Shown here: positions 1-8,671 of the stretch, one piece after another
How the letters are laid out: the number at the start of each line of letters is the position of its first letter
How positions within the stretch are numbered: position 1 is the first letter of the stretch
Source of the DNA: Candidatus Heimdallarchaeota archaeon
GTDB lineage: Archaea > Asgardarchaeota > Heimdallarchaeia > JABLTI01
Assembly (NCBI GenBank): GCA_018238155.1
Contig: JABCTZ010000017.1
Span: forward strand, 1-64,000
Length of the DNA: 64,000 bases
Reading direction: 5' to 3'
Program-made: the position numbers and the translations under genes
The notes under the pieces: model-generated
The model's database searches: none
Told to the model about the DNA's origin: nothing
The model's input: only the letters and a program-made list of their open reading frames with translations

Positions 1-2
1 CT

Positions 3-143
3 TGGAAATGGTATGATCATTTACATGAGTTTGTATTTGGAGTTTTCAATCCTTTTGCAACAAAATATTGGTGTTCAAGCACAGGTCCTAATGGTTGTAC
101 AGCTAAATTTGATGCAAATTGGGCAAGATTTTACAGTTGCTAA
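3..143 (+). CDS. 3' end of a truncated protein, function unknown
   Basis: Only the last 46 codons lie in the window, read in frame 3 and ending at TAA 141-143. The visible tail is rich in aromatic residues and cysteine (it includes WCSSTGPNGC and ends in RFYSC), as in an extracytoplasmic domain. The same strand continues into another envelope protein 85 bp downstream. Frame 1 is also open to about 174 but gives a low-complexity peptide, so frame 3 is preferred. I do not recognise a family. Confidence 0.4.
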   Translation, partial: WKWYDHLHEFVFGVFNPFATKYWCSSTGPNGCTAKFDANWARFYSC

Positions 144-228
144 TTGTAATAGAGACAGTATTGGATAACATAGGAGTAATTGAAGAAATACAAAAAGCTA
201 AAACAGATGATGACGGAACGGAAATAAT

Positions 229-852
229 ATGAGAACAAGTAAATTAATAACAACTCAAGGTAACAAAAATAGAATTAGGGCAAGTGTTATCATTTTGTTT
301 GTCTTGATATTTCTGTTTGGGACTTTGAGCTCGACAAAGAATAGTTTTGCATGTTCATATAATACTGAACATGTTATCATTTGCAATACACCTGAGACAG
401 ATATAGCCTTAATTTATGAGGAAGGTGTATTAGAGATGTATTGGGAAGTCTCCAATGAATACTTTGTAAGTTCGCCAATTTTGGGTATAAGTGCTATTTT
501 CCAAATTAATTGTACACTTTTAGCAATCTCAAATACCAGTGTATTGTTTAAATTTGATGATAATCCAGTTGAGCACTGGTCACCTTCCCCAGAGAACATA
601 ACTCTATTACCTGGTGAATCTTTTGAAGAAACATTTACATTAGAATCCAGTGAATTTCAAGGTGCAGGTGAATTCACTTATTTACCGACATTGCTAACAG
701 AAGGATCGAATGCCACAGTTAATTGGTGGTGGAAAGTTCTGAATAAAGGAGAAATAGCACCAGGAAATAGCTTTGTATACACTTTTGGTATTCTCTTACT
801 CTTTACAACTATTAATGCACTTGTTCTTAAAAAACAAAGAAAGAAAAAGTAA
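229..852 (+). CDS. Membrane-anchored extracytoplasmic protein, unknown function
   Basis: A 207-residue protein with a hydrophobic signal or anchor segment at about residues 17-36, a roughly 140-residue beta-rich outer domain with two cysteines near residues 42 and 51 and several N-glycosylation-type NxS/T sites, and a second membrane helix at about 181-200 followed by a basic KKQRKKK tail. This is the layout of an archaeal surface protein held by a C-terminal helix with a cytosolic basic anchor. The truncated gene before it may be co-transcribed. No catalytic motif is visible and no family is recognised. Confidence 0.6.
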   Translation: MRTSKLITTQGNKNRIRASVIILFVLIFLFGTLSSTKNSFACSYNTEHVIICNTPETDIALIYEEGVLEMYWEVSNEYFVSSPILGISAIFQINCTLLAISNTSVLFKFDDNPVEHWSPSPENITLLPGESFEETFTLESSEFQGAGEFTYLPTLLTEGSNATVNWWWKVLNKGEIAPGNSFVYTFGILLLFTTINALVLKKQRKKK

Positions 853-1599
853 TGGTTTTGAAAGACAAATTCATACTTTTTCTATTCATTTTTTTTTCAA
901 AAAACGCGATAATTGACTTTAAGAAAATCGTAAAAGAAATGAGACTGGGGAGAACTCGTAAAATTCTATTTTGAGAGACAGAACAATCTTAAACAATTTC
1001 CAGATACTCTATTGTGTAATTTTATTCGAGCACAAGCAAATAATATCACGATTATTCCAGAGAATAATTTGTGAAGCATATTAAATAGGGTTAACAAAAA
1101 ACAACGAAAATTAATACTGAAAAGGAGATAAAAAAAAAGTAGTAATACTAATGATTATTCAGTTTTTTTGAAAAACAAAGAAGGTGGAAAAAATAACGAA
1201 AACAGTGGATGAATCAAATAAATAAAAAAGGAAAAAAGAATAGGAGAGAAATCAAAGCAACCTGAGAGAGAACTAAAACGTTCCGCTCAGAGCGGTTAAA
1301 CGAGCAAATGATACTGTCCTTTATTGTTTCTTAACAATAAAAGTTGACTTAATACTAATTTGACTTTGAGCTTGTTTATTAAATGGTCGGCCACTTTAGA
1401 AATGTGCGTAATCATGAGAAAAGAGCTTATTTCAACATTTTTTCATTGAATAACTTGTAGTTTTACTTCTGTAGTGTGCATTAAAAACTACTATCTATGA
1501 TCATATATTTGAAATAAATTCTGTACCATTTTCAATTTTCAGTTGCACCCACAAAAGATAAAAGACCAAGTTTCTTCTTCTTTAATTGGTAATGATACG
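853..1599. other. Long AT-rich intergenic region
   Basis: About 750 bp without a convincing gene. The first half is rich in A-tracts and short T-runs that could end transcription of the upstream gene. The only GC-richer structure is a short hairpin at 1283-1295 (CCGCT, 3-nt loop, AGCGG). In-frame leftward extension of pyrE begins at a TTG at 1543. No repeat array or RNA gene was recognised. Confidence 0.4.
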
Positions 1600-2154
1600 A
1601 TGAATGATACATCAGCTAAAGAACTAATCTTTAAGATTTTAGAGAAATCGGGAGCATTGAAATTCGGTGATTTCACACTTGCTTCCGGAGCAAAATCTAA
1701 ATATTACATTGATATGAGAATTATTCCAAATTTCCCCGAGGAATTTGAGCAATTGGTTGATCATGCTATCACATATATCAAGGCAACTATCCCTGACCTT
1801 GAGGGCATCGTTGGTATTCCTCTTGCAGCAATGCCATTTGGAACCTTGATTGCTTACAAACTCAAGTTACCTTACTATATTCTGCGAAAAGAACCTAAGA
1901 AACATGGTTTGAAAAAGTTAATAGAAGGTGAAATAAGGAAGGGACAGAAAATTCTCTTAGTTGATGACTTAATTTCAAGTGGTTTTAGTAAATTAGCAGC
2001 AATTACTGCTTTACGAGATGAAGGAGCAAAAGTGGATGATTTATTCGTTTTCATTGATCGTACTCCAGAGGGTTTGACCGAATTTGAAAAAGAGCACAAA
2101 ATAAATGTTCACTATTTAGTGAATGCTAAAGATATTCTTGAAAAGGCTCAATAA
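1600..2154 (+). CDS. pyrE: Orotate phosphoribosyltransferase
   Basis: Transfers the phosphoribosyl group of PRPP to orotate to make OMP in pyrimidine synthesis. The fold is shown by the N-terminal GALKFGDFTLASGAKSKYYID segment, typical of OPRTases, and by the PRPP-binding motif ILLVDDLISSG. The ATG at 1600 is chosen because it gives about 184 residues and places the conserved helix near the N-terminus, as in the family. A TTG at 1543 would add 19 unconserved residues and has no visible ribosome-binding site. It is followed on the same strand by queC and queE. Confidence 0.93.
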   Translation: MNDTSAKELIFKILEKSGALKFGDFTLASGAKSKYYIDMRIIPNFPEEFEQLVDHAITYIKATIPDLEGIVGIPLAAMPFGTLIAYKLKLPYYILRKEPKKHGLKKLIEGEIRKGQKILLVDDLISSGFSKLAAITALRDEGAKVDDLFVFIDRTPEGLTEFEKEHKINVHYLVNAKDILEKAQ

Positions 2155-2211
2155 ATTGATAAGACAGATAATAGTAAAAACAAAGAATTACAAATCTGGA
2201 ATTGTTTATGC

Positions 2212-2958
2212 ATGAACTCTCGAGTCTCATCTAAAAAGTCAGCAATAATCCTTCTAAGTGGTGGATTAGATTCAACAGTTTGCCTTTGGTGGACAAAGCA
2301 ACAAGATTATACTCAAGTAGTCTGTCTTACCTTTGAATATGGTTCGAAAGAAGAGACAGTATTACATGCTGTTACTAAGAAACTGGGAGAGCTGGCTAAA
2401 GTTGATGACCATACATTCATCACTCTTGATTTCCTTGCAGAATTCTCAAAAAGAATTGGAAGCTCACTAGCAAAGGATAGTAACAAAACACTTCCAAAAC
2501 CTAAAACTGAGGATCTGGATGATGAAACAATTGGGAAAGAAAATGCTCAATCAGTTTGGATTCCTGCCAGAAATCTTGTCTTTCTCTCCATTGCTTCCTC
2601 CTATGCGGAAACACTGGGTGGAGAAGTTGACATCATTACCGGTTTCAATCTAGAGGAAGGTGCAACTTTTCCTGATAACACTCAAGAATTCATTGATGAT
2701 TTCACTAAAACTGCTTCACGAGGAGTTATGAATGCTCAAGTACAAATTTATTCACCGATATCTGGTATGGATAAAGCAGAGATAGTGAAGCTCGGGAGGA
2801 AGCTAAAAGTACCATTCGATTTTAGTAATTCTTGTTATGAACCTAAAGGTTTTGATGCTGGAAAAAGACCAATCCATTGTGGTGTATGTGAAAGTTGTAT
2901 GCGTAGGAAACGAGGCTTTAACGAAGCAGCCAATTCTGACCCCACAAAGTATGATTAG
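2212..2958 (+). CDS. queC: 7-cyano-7-deazaguanine synthase
   Basis: ATP-dependent conversion of 7-carboxy-7-deazaguanine to preQ0, the precursor of archaeosine in archaeal tRNA. The N-terminal PP-loop LLSGGLDSTV marks the N-type ATP pyrophosphatase fold. The C-terminal zinc site is complete, with one cysteine in FSNSCYEP and three in HCGVCESC. Length (248 residues) is normal for QueC. It is immediately followed by queE, the preceding step of the pathway, so the pair is a functional unit. Confidence 0.96.
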   Translation: MNSRVSSKKSAIILLSGGLDSTVCLWWTKQQDYTQVVCLTFEYGSKEETVLHAVTKKLGELAKVDDHTFITLDFLAEFSKRIGSSLAKDSNKTLPKPKTEDLDDETIGKENAQSVWIPARNLVFLSIASSYAETLGGEVDIITGFNLEEGATFPDNTQEFIDDFTKTASRGVMNAQVQIYSPISGMDKAEIVKLGRKLKVPFDFSNSCYEPKGFDAGKRPIHCGVCESCMRRKRGFNEAANSDPTKYD

Positions 2959-3014
2959 TAAAAAAACAATTAAAAATCGTAAACGATACTATTACATTAT
3001 CTGAGGGAAAAACA

Positions 3015-3827
3015 ATGAATCCAAACCAAGATGAAAACGATAACAAACCACCTGGTCATTTAGTCGAGATTTTTAGCTCCTACCAAGGAGAAGGAGGTTC
3101 TGTTAGAGGATCCTGCTTTGGTAGAAGACAAATATTTATTCGATTTGCTGGTTGTGATCTTCGCTGTGCATGGTGCGATTCAGCAAAATCCCGAGACCCC
3201 AAATACCCAGAATGTAAAGTAGAGATCAGTCCAGGAACATGGAAGTTCACTACTTATACAAATCCCATAGATGAAACATTCGTTCTCGATCAAATATTGA
3301 ATTTATCTACAAAGGACTTTCATTCTGTATCCCTTACGGGTGGAGAACCAGCTTATCAGGAGGATTTCTTTTACAAAATAGTTAATCGTCTGTACGATTT
3401 GGAATTACCAATTTTCCTCGAAACGGCAGGTTATTTTCCAGAACGAATTGAAAAAGTAGCCCATCTCCTCAGCTATTCTTGTGTTGATATTAAAGATCGA
3501 AGTGCAAAAAGTATCAAAAACAGTGATTGGGAAAAACTCGTTGAAAAAGAATTGAAAACATTAGCTATCTTAAATGAGCATTCCGTTAAAGCCTTTGCAA
3601 AATTAGTTGTTACTGAAGACACCTTAATAGACGATGTTCGAATGATTGCTGATAAAATGAGAGAGATAGTTTTACCGATAGTTATTCAACCCGTTACGCC
3701 AATAAATAACGTAGGACCAATATCTAATGAAAAATTGTTTAATATAACAGAAACGATTGCAGAGGTTTTGCCCACTGATTTATTTGGTGTATCAATACAA
3801 AGTCACAAAATATTCAATTTGTTATAG
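3015..3827 (+). CDS. queE: 7-carboxy-7-deazaguanine synthase (radical SAM)
   Basis: Radical SAM enzyme converting 6-carboxytetrahydropterin to 7-carboxy-7-deazaguanine. The cluster-binding motif is GCDLRCAWCD (CxxxCxxC). The N-terminal EIFSSYQGEGG segment, which binds substrate in QueE, and the SLTGGEP SAM-binding segment are also present. At 270 residues it is slightly longer than many homologues owing to an insert after the cluster loop. It lies 56 bp after queC and ends before a terminator-like hairpin. Confidence 0.95.
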   Translation: MNPNQDENDNKPPGHLVEIFSSYQGEGGSVRGSCFGRRQIFIRFAGCDLRCAWCDSAKSRDPKYPECKVEISPGTWKFTTYTNPIDETFVLDQILNLSTKDFHSVSLTGGEPAYQEDFFYKIVNRLYDLELPIFLETAGYFPERIEKVAHLLSYSCVDIKDRSAKSIKNSDWEKLVEKELKTLAILNEHSVKAFAKLVVTEDTLIDDVRMIADKMREIVLPIVIQPVTPINNVGPISNEKLFNITETIAEVLPTDLFGVSIQSHKIFNLL

Positions 3828-3877
3828 TATCCAGTAATTTAACATTCTTCATAAGTAAAAATGAAAAAAGGAACGGT

Positions 3878-3897
3878 AAATATTTCCTAGAATATTT
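3878..3897 (+). terminator. Terminator-like hairpin after queE
   Basis: Perfect 7-bp inverted repeat (AAATATT, 6-nt loop, AATATTT) followed by a T-rich run. It lies between the convergent queE and TetR genes. Confidence 0.5.
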
Positions 3898-3956
3898 TTT
3901 GATTTTCACTCCAATTTCTGCAATTTAATTAATTCTGACATTGAAGTTTCTGATTT

Positions 3957-4598
3957 CTATTTGAACATTTTTAAAATCAAACTGTAGACATATTTGTGAA
4001 ATTCCATTTTGTTAAATTCTTCTGATTCAAGACCTTCAAAGAAGCCTGCTTGAATAGGTGATGTTATTATAGCTGGTCCAAGAACAAATCCCCATAATGC
4101 TAACGAAAAATACATCGAATTTGGAGTATTCAGCTCTCCAGAATTCACTGCTTGAGAAACCGTTTTAAACAAATTTGTAAAACCGCCCCTGTTGCATTTT
4201 AGCTCATTAGGGCCTGGTTTTTCGCTATTTGCTTTCGGAGGGTCATGTAGAAACATGAATTTAAATAGTGGGAAATTTCTGAGTGACAATTCAAGAAATG
4301 CTTTTCCGAATTTTCCTACTAACTCCAAGTTATTGCCTTTATGCTCTCCTTCCATTTTGTCCCATTCTTTTGCTAATTGATCGAACGCTCTATTTTGACA
4401 TGCAAACCACAACTCTCTCTTATTATCTACATACTTGTACAATCCACTTACTGTAATGTTTAACTCTCTTGCCAAGTTACGTAAACTCATATTTTGCCCA
4501 TCTTTGAGAAATAATTCAGTTCCTTTATCTACTATCTTCTCCATTCTTTCCTTCTTCTTTTCCAGACTTCTATTTCTACTACTTTTCTTCTCAGACAT
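3957..4598 (-). CDS. TetR-family transcriptional regulator
   Basis: The N-terminal HTH spans about residues 20-65 (NMSLRNLARELNITVSGLYKYVDNK, TetR recognition-helix pattern), followed by an all-helical ligand-binding domain. The start is the ATG at 4598; a GTG three codons upstream is possible, but the AGTGA box fits the ATG better. The gene is divergent from the membrane/SCP2/flavoprotein fusion at 4730. The shared upstream region carries two related inverted repeats, so it probably represses itself and the fusion gene. The ligand is unknown, but the lipid-binding and redox neighbours suggest a lipid-like or redox-active compound. Confidence 0.88.
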   Translation of the reverse strand: MSEKKSSRNRSLEKKKERMEKIVDKGTELFLKDGQNMSLRNLARELNITVSGLYKYVDNKRELWFACQNRAFDQLAKEWDKMEGEHKGNNLELVGKFGKAFLELSLRNFPLFKFMFLHDPPKANSEKPGPNELKCNRGGFTNLFKTVSQAVNSGELNTPNSMYFSLALWGFVLGPAIITSPIQAGFFEGLESEEFNKMEFHKYVYSLILKMFK

Positions 4599-4610
4599 TA
4601 TCTTCACTTA

Positions 4611-4627
4611 AGAGAACACTATTCGCT
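4611..4627. promoter_or_regulatory. Imperfect TetR operator half of a pair
   Basis: AGAGAAC, 3-nt spacer, ATTCGCT. It matches the perfect palindrome at 4660-4676 in one whole half-site and in 5 of 7 positions of the other. It sits just upstream of the TetR start codon. Confidence 0.5.
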
Positions 4628-4659
4628 ATATTTATATACTTTTACGACTACCTTATCCG

Positions 4660-4676
4660 AGAGAACGATGTTCTCT
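4660..4676. promoter_or_regulatory. Perfect TetR-type operator palindrome
   Basis: AGAGAAC-GAT-GTTCTCT, a 7+3+7 perfect inverted repeat in the TetR/fusion divergent promoter. A TATA-like TTATATACT (4632-4640) lies between the two operators and a TTAAATAG follows this one, so binding would occlude promoters in both directions. Confidence 0.6.
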
Positions 4677-4729
4677 TAAATAGATATTATCTTTGAGATA
4701 ACAAAAAACTGAGCAAGAGGAAAATAATA

Positions 4730-6520
4730 ATGAAAATAGATTTGAAGAAAGTTTTACTTTCGGTAATAAAATATTCACCATTTGTTTATCTGATATTATT
4801 GAGTATATTGAGTAGTATTTATCTTTATGATGTAGGAACATTGCTGATTCCAACGATAATATTCAGTTCGTTGCTTACTATAAATCTTGTATTAGCAATA
4901 ATCTTGCGAGTAAATGATTACTTCATATATGGTATCTCAACTGTTGCATTAATTGGAAGCATTTTTGTATTTACAATTCGATCAGTTGGGCAACTTTATT
5001 TGGAAAATGTTGTAGCTTGTATATACATTGGCTTGTTTTGTGTAGCATTTTTACCACCAATTTTCAAGTTAAAGCCATTTACTTTTAGCTTTTCAGAAGC
5101 AAGTTATCCAGAAGCTATTACTAAGTCCAAAGTATTTTTGAAAATTAATCTGGTAATAAATTATCTTTGGGCGCTCATTTTTGCAGGATCTTTTCTGCTA
5201 ACAATAATAAAGTACTCGGAGATTAAAGCGGTACAAATTCCACTTTCAATAATTCTGCCAATTGTTTTACAAATGTCGATTGGTATTCCTGCGACGATAA
5301 AACTTCCGGCATTATTAATGAAAGGAGAATCTGGTGCTAGGAAGAATATTTCATCCGTTAAAGAATTATTAGAGACCATGCCTTTAGGTCTGAACAAAGA
5401 TAAAGCCAAAGGTTTGGATATTATAATACAATTTCTCCTCACTGGAGATGAACCAATAGAAGGTTATCTCGAGATAAAAAACTCTAGCTGTAGATATATT
5501 GAAGGTGTTCATCCGACTCCAACTACAACGATAAAAGCTGATTCAAACCTATGGTTGGGGATTTCAAATAATGAGATATCTGGAACTAAATCCTATATCA
5601 ACAATGAATACAAAGTAGAAGGTAATATGTCAATATTAATGGAACTAGGCTCCTTATTCTCCCCCTCCTCCAATCCTTCCGAAATAATCCAGAAAAAAGA
5701 GAAAAATCCTACAAGTGAGAGAGATGAAACAAGTTATACAAGTTTTGCTCCTGGAAAGATAAAGAATGTAATAGTCTTTGATAGTGGTCCAAGAAATAGA
5801 ACACTTAGCAAAACAACATTTATGGTGGATAAATTCATTGAAGGAATAGAAGCTATGGGAGCAAAAGTGGAATATATTCAGTTGAAAAATGCTGAAATAA
5901 AGGATTGTAAGGGGTGTTATAATTGCTGGACGATAACTCCTGGAAAGTGTGTTTACAAAGATGATATGCCAGAACTTTTGATTAAATATCGAAAAGCAGA
6001 TCTAATTGTTTTCGCTTCCCCTCTCTATATTTATAATGTGAATGGAATTATGAAGCGATTTCTTGATAGATTGATTCCAATAGTTTTGCCATATATGGAC
6101 ATCCATGTAGACGGTTTTATACAACATCCTGATAGATTCCCTGAGATGGGGAAACAAGGTTTCGTTGTATTTAGTGCTGCCGGATTTCCAGATGTGAAGA
6201 ATAACTTTGATGGTTTGGTTTCAATGTTTAAAATGTTCGATATGCATAATGAAAACTTGCACATGATGGGTGAATTTTATTTACCTGCAGCTGAAACAAT
6301 TGTTCAAAAAGTGTATACAAAAAGATTTGAACTCGTGGCAGAAAATTGTAGAAAGGCAGGTGAACAAATCATTAAACATGGAAAGATTGATACCATTCTA
6401 ATGGATCAATTACAAGAACATGATTATTCAGCAGAACGATTTAAAGAAGACTCGAATTATTTTTGGGAAAGGTTAGAAGGAAAATTATCTTATCTAAAAG
6501 AAATCCCAAAAATCAAATAA
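4730..6520 (+). CDS. Membrane / SCP2 / Fe-S flavoprotein fusion
   Basis: A 596-residue three-part protein. Residues 1-200 contain about six hydrophobic membrane segments. Residues 220-325 resemble an SCP2 sterol-carrier domain (IIIQFLLTGDEPIEGYLEIK through IKADSNLWLGI and a KVEGN segment), a fold that holds lipids. Residues 344-596 are an NADPH-dependent FMN reductase/flavodoxin-like domain with the compact cysteine motif of iron-sulfur flavoproteins, CxxCxxCx7C at C393, C396, C399 and C407. The architecture suggests electron transfer to a membrane lipid or quinone-like substrate presented by the SCP2 part; this is inference. It is divergent from the TetR gene with two operator-like repeats between them. 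Confidence 0.8.
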   Translation: MKIDLKKVLLSVIKYSPFVYLILLSILSSIYLYDVGTLLIPTIIFSSLLTINLVLAIILRVNDYFIYGISTVALIGSIFVFTIRSVGQLYLENVVACIYIGLFCVAFLPPIFKLKPFTFSFSEASYPEAITKSKVFLKINLVINYLWALIFAGSFLLTIIKYSEIKAVQIPLSIILPIVLQMSIGIPATIKLPALLMKGESGARKNISSVKELLETMPLGLNKDKAKGLDIIIQFLLTGDEPIEGYLEIKNSSCRYIEGVHPTPTTTIKADSNLWLGISNNEISGTKSYINNEYKVEGNMSILMELGSLFSPSSNPSEIIQKKEKNPTSERDETSYTSFAPGKIKNVIVFDSGPRNRTLSKTTFMVDKFIEGIEAMGAKVEYIQLKNAEIKDCKGCYNCWTITPGKCVYKDDMPELLIKYRKADLIVFASPLYIYNVNGIMKRFLDRLIPIVLPYMDIHVDGFIQHPDRFPEMGKQGFVVFSAAGFPDVKNNFDGLVSMFKMFDMHNENLHMMGEFYLPAAETIVQKVYTKRFELVAENCRKAGEQIIKHGKIDTILMDQLQEHDYSAERFKEDSNYFWERLEGKLSYLKEIPKIK

Positions 6521-6524
6521 AAAA

Positions 6525-6566
6525 TAGTTAAATTGTCAGAACAGCTTCTGTTCTGGTAATTAACTA
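6525..6566. terminator. Long hairpin between convergent genes
   Basis: CAGAACAG-CTT-CTGTTCTG (8+3+8, perfect) nested inside TAGTTAA...TTAACTA outer arms. It lies just after the fusion gene, facing the SCP2/FixX/FixC operon from the other side, and could act as a bidirectional terminator. Confidence 0.55.
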
Positions 6567-6736
6567 TATTCAAATCTTACTCTTCACCTTTTGTAGTATT
6601 TCTTGAATAATTTGTTTCTACAAATTTCGAATCATCTATTACAAAATGATTATTTATATCTAAAACAAATAAAAATAGCTCTTATGAAAAAAGAAAAATC
6701 TCCAAAATCTTTTTGCTGTGATTCTGGAAAAAAAGA

Positions 6737-7072
6737 TTACTCTAATTTCTGCAGTTTGATTATATCAGGCATAGAAGCTTTAATTTTGATCTTACCTTGA
6801 TTGTATAGCTTCAAACCTTTTACTTTACCATGCATTAAATCTAACCAGTCATCAGTTGCTATTTTATAACTAATTTCAGGTTTTTCTACCTGACCTTTTA
6901 CAGGCTCTTCTGGGAAACCATTGACGAGTTTAATGTACCAGTATTCTTCAATATCTGTAAAGTGGTATTGCATAGTCTTGTTCCATTTTTTGAAATGTCT
7001 GGTGAGCTTTTCGTTTGTTATTTTACTTCGAAAATTATTCAATTCAGCTCTTATTTCTTCATCTGTGACCAT
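6737..7072 (-). CDS. SCP2 sterol-carrier-like protein
   Basis: 111 residues, essentially one SCP2 domain: YHFTDIEEYWYIKLVNG, then EISYKIATDDWLDLMHGKVK, then YNQGKIKIKASM, the usual strand-helix-strand order of the lipid-binding fold. It is the last gene of a leftward FixC-FixX-SCP2 operon (gap of 37 bp to fixX). The context suggests it delivers or shields a hydrophobic substrate of the flavoprotein. Together with the SCP2 segment in the neighbouring fusion protein, this makes two SCP2 domains within 2 kb. Confidence 0.78.
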   Translation of the reverse strand: MVTDEEIRAELNNFRSKITNEKLTRHFKKWNKTMQYHFTDIEEYWYIKLVNGFPEEPVKGQVEKPEISYKIATDDWLDLMHGKVKGLKLYNQGKIKIKASMPDIIKLQKLE

Positions 7073-7109
7073 TTAATTTACCTCCAAAAAAGTGAAATGA
7101 TTGGACATA

Positions 7110-7370
7110 TTATCCAAACTCAAATCTTACACCGGTTCCTCCTTTAGGTTCACTAAAAATAACTGCATCAAAGTCGCAAATATTCCAGCAAGCACCACAT
7201 TCAGCACAATCCTTCAAATTCTTTGGTCGATAGATTTTACCATCTTTTACCCAAACATTTCTTGTACAGAATTTAGCACAATCGCCGCATCCAGTGCACT
7301 TTTCTTCATCTACTTTGATGAATTCACCAGTATCACCAGGATAGTAATCTACTTTCATTTCAACTTTCAT
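7110..7370 (-). CDS. FixX-like ferredoxin
   Basis: 86 residues with two cysteine clusters, KCTGCGDCAKFC and DCAECGACWNIC, each CxxCxxCxxxC, so two [4Fe-4S] centres are predicted. The C-terminal GTGVRFEFG tail and spacing match FixX-like ferredoxins that partner FixC/ETF-QO or geranylgeranyl reductases. Its ATG overlaps the stop of the flavoprotein gene (ATGA), so the two are translationally coupled and probably form an electron-transfer pair. Confidence 0.88.
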   Translation of the reverse strand: MKVEMKVDYYPGDTGEFIKVDEEKCTGCGDCAKFCTRNVWVKDGKIYRPKNLKDCAECGACWNICDFDAVIFSEPKGGTGVRFEFG

Positions 7371-8671
7371 TTTTCAGCCCTCATTTTTTTGTATATTTCA
7401 ACAGATTCAGAACCCACTTGTCTGTAGGGTTGAATAAAATCATAGAAATCTTTTGCATCTTGCACTAGACTCATATCATCTTCATCTGCTCCTTTCATCC
7501 AGTTTGAATGAATTGCATTGCTGATGAATCCACCTCCAATGACGACATTTTGCATCATTGCTGCTATTTCTTCATCTGGCATTGATTGGATTGATTTTTT
7601 ATTCAAATCAGCAACATAGCGGAAACTTTGTAAGAAAGTATTTTCATTAAATTTGCCCATGAAGTTTTCTTCTAAGAACTCTGCTGAGAAATCGTTTGCT
7701 TCAATTGCTTTTGCTGCTACTTCAGCTGCATAGATGCCCGTGAAAAATGCTTCTGGCATTCCTTCACCCAGGAACGGAATTACGAATCCTCCCGCATCAC
7801 CAGTTAGGATCAATCTGTTTTTCGTTCTTTTTTCAATTCCTTCATCATATTCGAGATGCAATCCCCATGCTTCTACTCGTCCCCCTTCTAGTTTTTCTTT
7901 AATCACTGGGAGATTGATGAGATTCTGCATGTAATCATTAACTGATTTAATATCTCCTTTGAATAATTCATCATCCATATAGCCACCTGTTCCGATTGTG
8001 ACTACATCTTTCTTTGGAAAGATCCACGGCCATGTCTTGTGTTGAGTATTGGGTGCTAAGAAATAATAGATTGAATTACCAAATCGTTCATTGACAACTT
8101 CCTCTCCTAACCAGACATTCAGGATGGTATAGAGAATCATATTTTTTCCTTTTCTCTTTGGAATAAGTCCTGCTTTTCGACCAATTATTGAATTTACTCC
8201 TGCGGCATCAATAATCACTTTTCCGAAGTATTTTTCACCCGAATCAGTTACTACTCCGGTAATCGTTCCATTTTCTTCAATGATGTCAATAACGGTTGTT
8301 GATAGCTTAACTTCTGCTCCTGCTTTCTTTGCTTCTTCAGTGTGCCACGCATCGAATTCGTCTCTTCTTACAGAAAGCAAAATTAATCCTTCACTAGGGG
8401 TTTCACGCATCATTGTTGTTCTTTCTGGTGTTACCATGTAGGAATGCATTTCAGTTATTTCACGTTCAACTGGTCCTTTCATTAAATAATGTAAATCAGG
8501 ATCAATCAAAGCAGCCATATTCAAACAAGTACCAGAAACGTTTTTCTCTCCTGGTTTTTGAGATTTTTCTAAAAGAAGAACTTTCAAGCCGAGCTCTGCA
8601 GCTTTCTTTGCTGCTGCCGGTCCCGCACATCCAGCGCCAACTACTATAATATCATATTCAGAGTTTCCCAT
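7367..8671 (-). CDS. FixC/geranylgeranyl-reductase-family flavoprotein
   Basis: 434-residue FAD enzyme. The Rossmann GxGxxG is at the N-terminus (DIIVVGAGCAGPAAA), the second FAD motif is LTGDAGGFVIPFLGEGMPEA, and the middle carries PWIFPKK, which resembles the aromatic-W-x-FP substrate-pocket motif of archaeal geranylgeranyl reductases. A coupled FixX-type ferredoxin and an SCP2 protein follow in the same operon. Two roles are possible: reduction of double bonds in isoprenoid lipids or of menaquinone, or an ETF-quinone-oxidoreductase-like electron transfer. The lipid reductase role is favoured because no ETF genes are adjacent. Confidence 0.8.
   Translation of the reverse strand: MGNSEYDIIVVGAGCAGPAAAKKAAELGLKVLLLEKSQKPGEKNVSGTCLNMAALIDPDLHYLMKGPVEREITEMHSYMVTPERTTMMRETPSEGLILLSVRRDEFDAWHTEEAKKAGAEVKLSTTVIDIIEENGTITGVVTDSGEKYFGKVIIDAAGVNSIIGRKAGLIPKRKGKNMILYTILNVWLGEEVVNERFGNSIYYFLAPNTQHKTWPWIFPKKDVVTIGTGGYMDDELFKGDIKSVNDYMQNLINLPVIKEKLEGGRVEAWGLHLEYDEGIEKRTKNRLILTGDAGGFVIPFLGEGMPEAFFTGIYAAEVAAKAIEANDFSAEFLEENFMGKFNENTFLQSFRYVADLNKKSIQSMPDEEIAAMMQNVVIGGGFISNAIHSNWMKGADEDDMSLVQDAKDFYDFIQPYRQVGSESVEIYKKMRAEK

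Noticed and set aside
853-1599. Origin of replication in the long AT-rich gap
   Set aside because: No repeated origin-recognition-box pattern and no cdc6/orc gene in the window.
6603-6800. Small plus-strand ORF near the SCP2 gene
   Set aside because: Low-complexity composition, no ribosome-binding site, overlaps the SCP2 coding region on the other strand.
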